Origin: Streptomyces sp. DSM 15324
GTDB lineage: Bacteria > Actinomycetota > Actinomycetes > Streptomycetales > Streptomycetaceae
NCBI RefSeq assembly: GCF_001514285.1
Contig: NZ_KQ949025.1
Location: 437,571-501,570 of the forward strand
DNA: 64,000 bases
Direction: 5' to 3'
Shown here: in pieces, positions 60,166-64,000 of the stretch
Position numbering within the stretch: the stretch's first letter is position 1
Layout of the letters: every line of letters begins with the position of its first letter
Made by a program: the position numbers and the translations under genes
Notes under the pieces: model-generated
Told to the model about the DNA's origin: nothing
Database searches by the model: none
The model's input: the letters and a program-made list of their open reading frames with translations, nothing else

Positions 60166-61923
60166 ATGAAGATCCACAAGTACGACACCGTCATCGTCGG
60201 CGCGGGCGGCGCCGGCATGCGCGCCGCCATCGAGTCGACGAAGCGCAGCCGCACCGCCGTGCTCACCAAGCTCTACCCCACCCGCTCCCACACGGGCGCC
60301 GCGCAGGGCGGCATGGCCGCCGCGCTGGCCAACGTGGAGGAGGACAACTGGGAGTGGCACACCTTCGACACGGTCAAGGGCGGTGACTACCTGGTCGACC
60401 AGGACGCCGCCGAGATCCTGGCGAAGGAGGCCATCGACTCCGTCCTCGACCTGGAGAAGATGGGCCTGCCGTTCAACCGGACCCCGAACGGCACGATCGA
60501 CCAGCGCCGCTTCGGCGGACACAGCCGCAACCACGGCGAGGCCCCGGTCCGCCGCTCCTGCTACGCGGCCGACCGCACCGGTCACATGATCCTCCAGACG
60601 CTGTACCAGAACTGCGTGAAGGAGGGCGTGGAGTTCTTCAACGAGTTCTACGTCCTCGACCAGCTGATCACCGAAGAGGACGGCGTCAAGAAGTCCGCCG
60701 GTGTGGTCGCCTACGAGCTGGCCACCGGCGAGATCCACGTCTTCCAGGCGAAGGCCGTCATCTACGCCTCCGGCGGCTGCGGCAAGTTCTTCAAGGTGAC
60801 GTCGAACGCCCACACGCTGACCGGTGACGGCCAGGCCGCGGTCTACCGGCGCGGGCTGCCGCTGGAGGACATGGAGTTCTTCCAGTTCCACCCGACCGGC
60901 ATCTGGCGCATGGGCATCCTGCTGACGGAGGGCGCCCGCGGTGAGGGCGGCATCCTCCGCAACAAGGACGGCGAGCGCTTCATGGAGAAGTACGCGCCGG
61001 TCATGAAGGACCTCGCGTCCCGTGACGTCGTCTCCCGCTCCATCTACACGGAGATCCGCGAAGGCCGCGGCTGCGGTCCCGAGGGCGACCACGTCTACCT
61101 GGACCTGACGCACCTTCCCCCGGAGCAGCTGGACGCCAAGCTCCCGGACATCACCGAGTTCGCGCGCACCTACCTCGGCATCGAGCCCTACACGGACCCG
61201 ATCCCGATCCAGCCCACCGCGCACTACGCCATGGGCGGCATCCCGACCAACGTCGAGGGTGAGGTCCTGGCGGACAACACCACCGTCGTGCCGGGCCTGT
61301 ACGCGGCCGGCGAGGTGGCCTGTGTCTCCGTGCACGGCGCCAACCGCCTCGGCACCAACTCGCTGCTGGACATCAACGTCTTCGGCCGCCGGGCCGGCAT
61401 CGCCGCGGCGGAGTACAGCCAGAGGACCGCGACCTTCGTCGAGCTGCCGGAGAACCCGGCCCAGCTCGTCGTGGACCAGATCGAGCGGCTGCGCAGCTCC
61501 ACGGGCACCGAGCGGGTGGCGACCCTGCGCAAGGAGCTGCAGGAGACCATGGACGCGAACGTCATGGTGTTCCGCACCGAGCAGACGATCAAGACGGCGG
61601 TCGAGAAGATCGCGGAGCTGCGCGAGCGCTACAAGAACGTCTCGATCCAGGACAAGGGCAAGCGGTTCAACACGGACCTGCTGGAGGCGATCGAGCTGGG
61701 CAACCTGCTCGACCTCGCCGAGGTCATGGCGGTGTCGGCCCTCGCCCGCAAGGAGTCCCGCGGCGGTCACTACCGCGAGGACTACCCCAACCGCGACGAC
61801 GTCAACTTCATGCGGCACACCATGGCGTACCGCGAGGTCGGCGACGACGGCACGGATTCCATTCGTCTCGACTACAAGCCGGTCGTCCAGACCCGCTACC
61901 AGCCGATGGAGCGTAAGTACTGA
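60166..61923 (+). CDS. sdhA: Succinate dehydrogenase flavoprotein SdhA
   Basis: 585 residues, full length. FAD-binding [20 protein letters not shown], and the covalent-flavin His at about 42 in [16 protein letters not shown]. Substrate site [20 protein letters not shown] and [20 protein letters not shown] with catalytic His/Arg, and the C-terminal [16 protein letters not shown]. It oxidises succinate to fumarate in the TCA cycle. The stop TGA shares its A with the sdhB ATG. Confidence 0.96.
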   Translation: MKIHKYDTVIVGAGGAGMRAAIESTKRSRTAVLTKLYPTRSHTGAAQGGMAAALANVEEDNWEWHTFDTVKGGDYLVDQDAAEILAKEAIDSVLDLEKMGLPFNRTPNGTIDQRRFGGHSRNHGEAPVRRSCYAADRTGHMILQTLYQNCVKEGVEFFNEFYVLDQLITEEDGVKKSAGVVAYELATGEIHVFQAKAVIYASGGCGKFFKVTSNAHTLTGDGQAAVYRRGLPLEDMEFFQFHPTGIWRMGILLTEGARGEGGILRNKDGERFMEKYAPVMKDLASRDVVSRSIYTEIREGRGCGPEGDHVYLDLTHLPPEQLDAKLPDITEFARTYLGIEPYTDPIPIQPTAHYAMGGIPTNVEGEVLADNTTVVPGLYAAGEVACVSVHGANRLGTNSLLDINVFGRRAGIAAAEYSQRTATFVELPENPAQLVVDQIERLRSSTGTERVATLRKELQETMDANVMVFRTEQTIKTAVEKIAELRERYKNVSIQDKGKRFNTDLLEAIELGNLLDLAEVMAVSALARKESRGGHYREDYPNRDDVNFMRHTMAYREVGDDGTDSIRLDYKPVVQTRYQPMERKY

Positions 61924-62684
61924 TGGCAACCCCTGTTCTGGACAAGGTCGAGGCGGAGTCGGCCGCGTCCCCGTACATCACGGTCACCTTCCGGATCCGC
62001 CGGTTCAACCCGGAGGTCTCGGCCGAGGCGGTCTGGGAAGACTTCCAGCTGGAGATCGACCCGAAGGAGCGCGTCCTCGACGGCCTCCACAAGATCAAGT
62101 GGGACCTGGACGGCACCCTGACGTTCCGCCGTTCCTGCGCCCACGGCATCTGCGGCTCGGACGCGATGCGGATCAACGGCAAGAACCGCCTCGCCTGCAA
62201 GACGCTGATCAAGGACATCAACCCCGAGAAGCCGATCACGGTCGAGGCCATCAAGGGCCTGACGGTGCTCAAGGACCTCGTGGTCGACATGGACCCGTTC
62301 TTCCAGGCGTACCGCGACGTCATGCCCTTCCTCATCACGAAGGACACGAACGAGCCGACCCGCGAACGCCTCCAGACGGCGGAGGACCGCGAGCGCTTCG
62401 ACGACACCACGAAGTGCATCCTCTGCGCGGCCTGCACGTCCTCGTGCCCGGTCTTCTGGAACGACGGCCAGTACTTCGGCCCGGCGGCCATCGTCAACGC
62501 GCACCGCTTCATCTTCGACTCGCGTGACGAGGCCGGCGAGCAGCGCCTGGAGATCCTGAACGACCGCGACGGCGTCTGGCGCTGCCGCACCACGTTCAAC
62601 TGCACGGACGCCTGCCCGCGCGGCATCGAGGTCACCAAGGCGATCGCCGAGGTGAAGAAGGCGCTGATCACGCGTCGCTTCTGA
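61923..62684 (+). CDS. sdhB: Succinate dehydrogenase iron-sulphur protein SdhB
   Basis: 253 residues. [2Fe-2S] ligands in SCAHGICGSDAMRINGKNRL followed by AC. [4Fe-4S] ligands in CILCAACTSSCP. The [3Fe-4S] set is completed by CRTTFNCTDACPRGI. It passes electrons from SdhA to quinone at SdhC/D. Last gene of the operon. A terminator hairpin follows at 62706. Confidence 0.96.
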   Translation: MATPVLDKVEAESAASPYITVTFRIRRFNPEVSAEAVWEDFQLEIDPKERVLDGLHKIKWDLDGTLTFRRSCAHGICGSDAMRINGKNRLACKTLIKDINPEKPITVEAIKGLTVLKDLVVDMDPFFQAYRDVMPFLITKDTNEPTRERLQTAEDRERFDDTTKCILCAACTSSCPVFWNDGQYFGPAAIVNAHRFIFDSRDEAGEQRLEILNDRDGVWRCRTTFNCTDACPRGIEVTKAIAEVKKALITRRF

Positions 62685-62705
62685 CCCGCGTTCCCGTACG
62701 TCCAC

Positions 62706-62748
62706 GAGGGCCCCGTCTCCCGGTTTCATGACCGGGGGCGGGGCCCTC
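62706..62748 (+). terminator. Terminator of the sdh operon
   Basis: GAGGGCCCCG (62706-62715) pairs with CGGGGCCCTC (62739-62748), and an inner CCGGT/ACCGG pairing closes a stacked hairpin, 21 bp after the sdhB stop. Confidence 0.75.
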
Positions 62749-62851
62749 AGGCGTTCAAACGCCACGATCGGGTGAACGTGATCAAGAGGGACATCCAGAG
62801 GGCGTCCGGCCTACGATGATGGCCTCGACACCAGCCCACAGGAGGCGCCAG

Positions 62852-63451
62852 ATGTCCTCAGCAGCTGTCGAGCGGCCCCGAGAGAACCGGCCGCTGATCG
62901 CCGAGGCGAACCTCATCATGGAGAGTCTTCCTGGCCGCCGCGTCGAGATCATCGGAGGCCAGATCCTCGTGAGCCCAGCACCGGACGGCCCGCACTCCGA
63001 AGCCCTGATGCTGTTCGCCGCTCCTTTCCTGCAACTCGGTCTGGTGCGAGCGCTTCCGGGTATCGGCCTCTGGCTGCCGACAGGACCGGAGGACTATGTG
63101 ATCCCCGACCTGTCGGTGGTCGATGACGACTACCGCGACCACCGGGTCGAGAACAGTTGTTACGACCCGGCCTGCTTCCGACTCGTCATGGAAGTCACCT
63201 CCAGCAACTGGAAGACCGACCTCCGGACCAAGGTCACGTGCTACGCCAGGGCCGGGATCCCCGTGTACGTCATCATCGACCGTCGGCATCAGCGCCTTCA
63301 CGTCCTCACCGCCCCGGTCCGGGACAGCTACACGACCCACCACATCCACACCGCCGGCGAGTCGGTCACCTTGCCCGAATCCATCGGCGGCAAGGTCGTC
63401 CTGGACGTGAGCCGGCTGCTGGAGGCCGGACGCCCGGAGACAGAGGACTGA
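62852..63451 (+). CDS. Uma2-family putative nuclease (second copy)
   Basis: 199 residues from ATG at 62852, with GGAGG seven bases upstream (an upstream ATG at 62816/62819 lacks one). RRVEIIGGQILVSPAPDGPH, YVIPDLSVVDDDY with the PD, FRLVMEVTSSNWKTDLRTKV with Glu and Lys, and YARAGIPVYVIIDR match the DUF820/Uma2 fold. Less than half identical by eye to the copy at 18049. Stands alone. Confidence 0.85.
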   Translation: MSSAAVERPRENRPLIAEANLIMESLPGRRVEIIGGQILVSPAPDGPHSEALMLFAAPFLQLGLVRALPGIGLWLPTGPEDYVIPDLSVVDDDYRDHRVENSCYDPACFRLVMEVTSSNWKTDLRTKVTCYARAGIPVYVIIDRRHQRLHVLTAPVRDSYTTHHIHTAGESVTLPESIGGKVVLDVSRLLEAGRPETED

Positions 63452-63457
63452 CCCCGA

Positions 63458-63916
63458 TCACCAGGACGCGTACCACTCCGGATCCCCGCTGCCCAGGCGG
63501 CGGCGCAGATAGTCCTCCAGATCGTTGGCCACCCAGCGGCGGCTGTCGCTCTCGTGCTCCCAGACGAAGATGTCCGGCCGCTCGGGCCTCACGACGAAGC
63601 CGAAGAGGTCGCCTCCCGCGCTCTCCCCGAAGAGCAGCAGCGGATCGAAGGGCATGTAGAGCTTCCGGAAGTCGGCCGCGCTCCTGAACTCCAGGTTCCG
63701 GTCCACGACTTCGGCGACGGAACAGACGATCCCGGTGCCGTACTTGTCCCGGGCCCCGTCCGCCGCCCTCCAGAACTCCTTCAGCGCCGCGGGCAGCGGG
63801 TGCCCCAGCACCACTTCCGCGACCCGCATCTGCTCCTCACAACCGGGACCGTCGGCGAGGTCCACGTCCGACGACAGCGAGGAGATGAGCTCGGTCCACA
63901 TACGGTGATCCTTCAT
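63458..63916 (-). CDS. SMI1/KNR4-family protein
   Basis: 152 residues. The SMI1/KNR4 (SUKH) pattern is visible: EEQMRVAEVVLGHPLPAALK then EFWRAADGARDKYGTGIV, LLLFGESAGGDLFGFVVRPE, and VWEHESDSRRWVANDLEDYL. In bacteria such proteins are often immunity proteins for polymorphic toxins, but also occur alone. No toxin gene is next to it. Convergent with the Uma2 gene, 6 bp between stops. Confidence 0.8.
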   Translation of the reverse strand: MKDHRMWTELISSLSSDVDLADGPGCEEQMRVAEVVLGHPLPAALKEFWRAADGARDKYGTGIVCSVAEVVDRNLEFRSAADFRKLYMPFDPLLLFGESAGGDLFGFVVRPERPDIFVWEHESDSRRWVANDLEDYLRRRLGSGDPEWYASW

Positions 63917-63919
63917 GGT

Positions 63920-64000
63920 TCAGAAGACGCCCTGACCGGGAGTCAGGATTCCGTTCGGATCGTAACGGTGCTTCGCCCGCTCGAAGGCGGGCCAGGCGGC
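63920..64000 (-). CDS. FAD-linked oxidase C-terminus (partial, N-terminus off window)
   Basis: The last 26 codons before a TGA at 63920 read AAWPAFERAKHRYDPNGILT then PGQGVF. The Y-D-P-x-G-I-L-T-P-G-Q-G-x-F ending is typical of FAD-binding oxidoreductases of the GlcD/FAD-linked oxidase family. The remaining protein lies to the right. It ends 3 bp before the SMI1/KNR4 start, so it may be co-transcribed with it. Confidence 0.65.
   Translation of the reverse strand, partial: AAWPAFERAKHRYDPNGILTPGQGVF

Overview
This window is high-GC, densely coded actinobacterial DNA and almost certainly Streptomyces chromosome. The evidence is third-position GC bias, frequent GTG starts, 1-4 nt stop/start overlaps, and gene order. 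The run sigQ / afsQ1-afsQ2-lipoprotein, adenosine deaminase, nucleoside ABC operon, NeuA/NeuB wall-polymer genes, methylmalonyl-CoA mutase, GH20 hexosaminidase and sdhCDAB matches, from memory, the SCO49xx-SCO48xx part of the S. coelicolor core. No tRNA, rRNA, CRISPR array, complete IS element or replication origin was seen.

Layout. 1-4.1 kb is accessory. It holds a two-gene defence-type unit on the minus strand (AIPR-family protein with a PD-(D/E)XK-like N-terminus, then an N-6 DNA methylase cut by the window edge) next to a frameshifted carbamoyltransferase remnant. 4.1-11.8 kb has a uridine-kinase-like gene, the sigQ-afsQ1-afsQ2-lipoprotein signalling locus with an exact AfsQ1 box and a large GC-rich repeat insert, a VanZ-like gene, a PspC gene and two small secreted proteins. 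11.9-18.7 kb has adenosine deaminase, a hydrolase-like protein, a divergent LysR/MFS pair, an ECF sigma factor with a SnoaL-like tail, a STAS protein and a Uma2 protein. 18.7-28.6 kb is a nucleoside uptake and salvage region: ABC ATPase, two permeases, cytidine deaminase and thymidine phosphorylase in one minus-strand operon, then two paralogous BMP lipoproteins and an M20 amidohydrolase. A TACGCGCGTA-type dyad lies upstream of adenosine deaminase, the ABC operon and both lipoprotein genes, which suggests one shared nucleoside-responsive repressor.

28.9-47.5 kb is mostly a cell-wall glycopolymer locus. It contains a NeuB-like synthase, a NeuA-HAD fusion, three bacterial sialyltransferase-type enzymes (GT52-like, polysialyltransferase-like, DUF6716-like), a GT29-family (animal/plant-type) sialyltransferase, a GT8-TPR-pyruvyltransferase fusion, GtrA/GtrB-like proteins, a GT-C-like membrane protein and an acyltransferase. 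Together these fit synthesis, polymerisation and decoration of a nonulosonic acid polymer of the Kdn (teichulosonic acid) type. A 30-bp-period repeat fills the gap between two of its genes and may encode a decapeptide-repeat protein.

47.5-64 kb returns to core functions: LysE-type exporter, methylmalonyl-CoA mutase large subunit, L,D-transpeptidase lipoprotein, two ECF sigma / membrane-protein pairs, small uncharacterised proteins, GH20 hexosaminidase, an OHCU-decarboxylase-like protein, succinate dehydrogenase sdhCDAB, a second Uma2 protein, an SMI1/KNR4 protein, and the tail of an FAD-linked oxidase cut by the right edge. All functions are read from sequence and memory of protein families; no database search was run.
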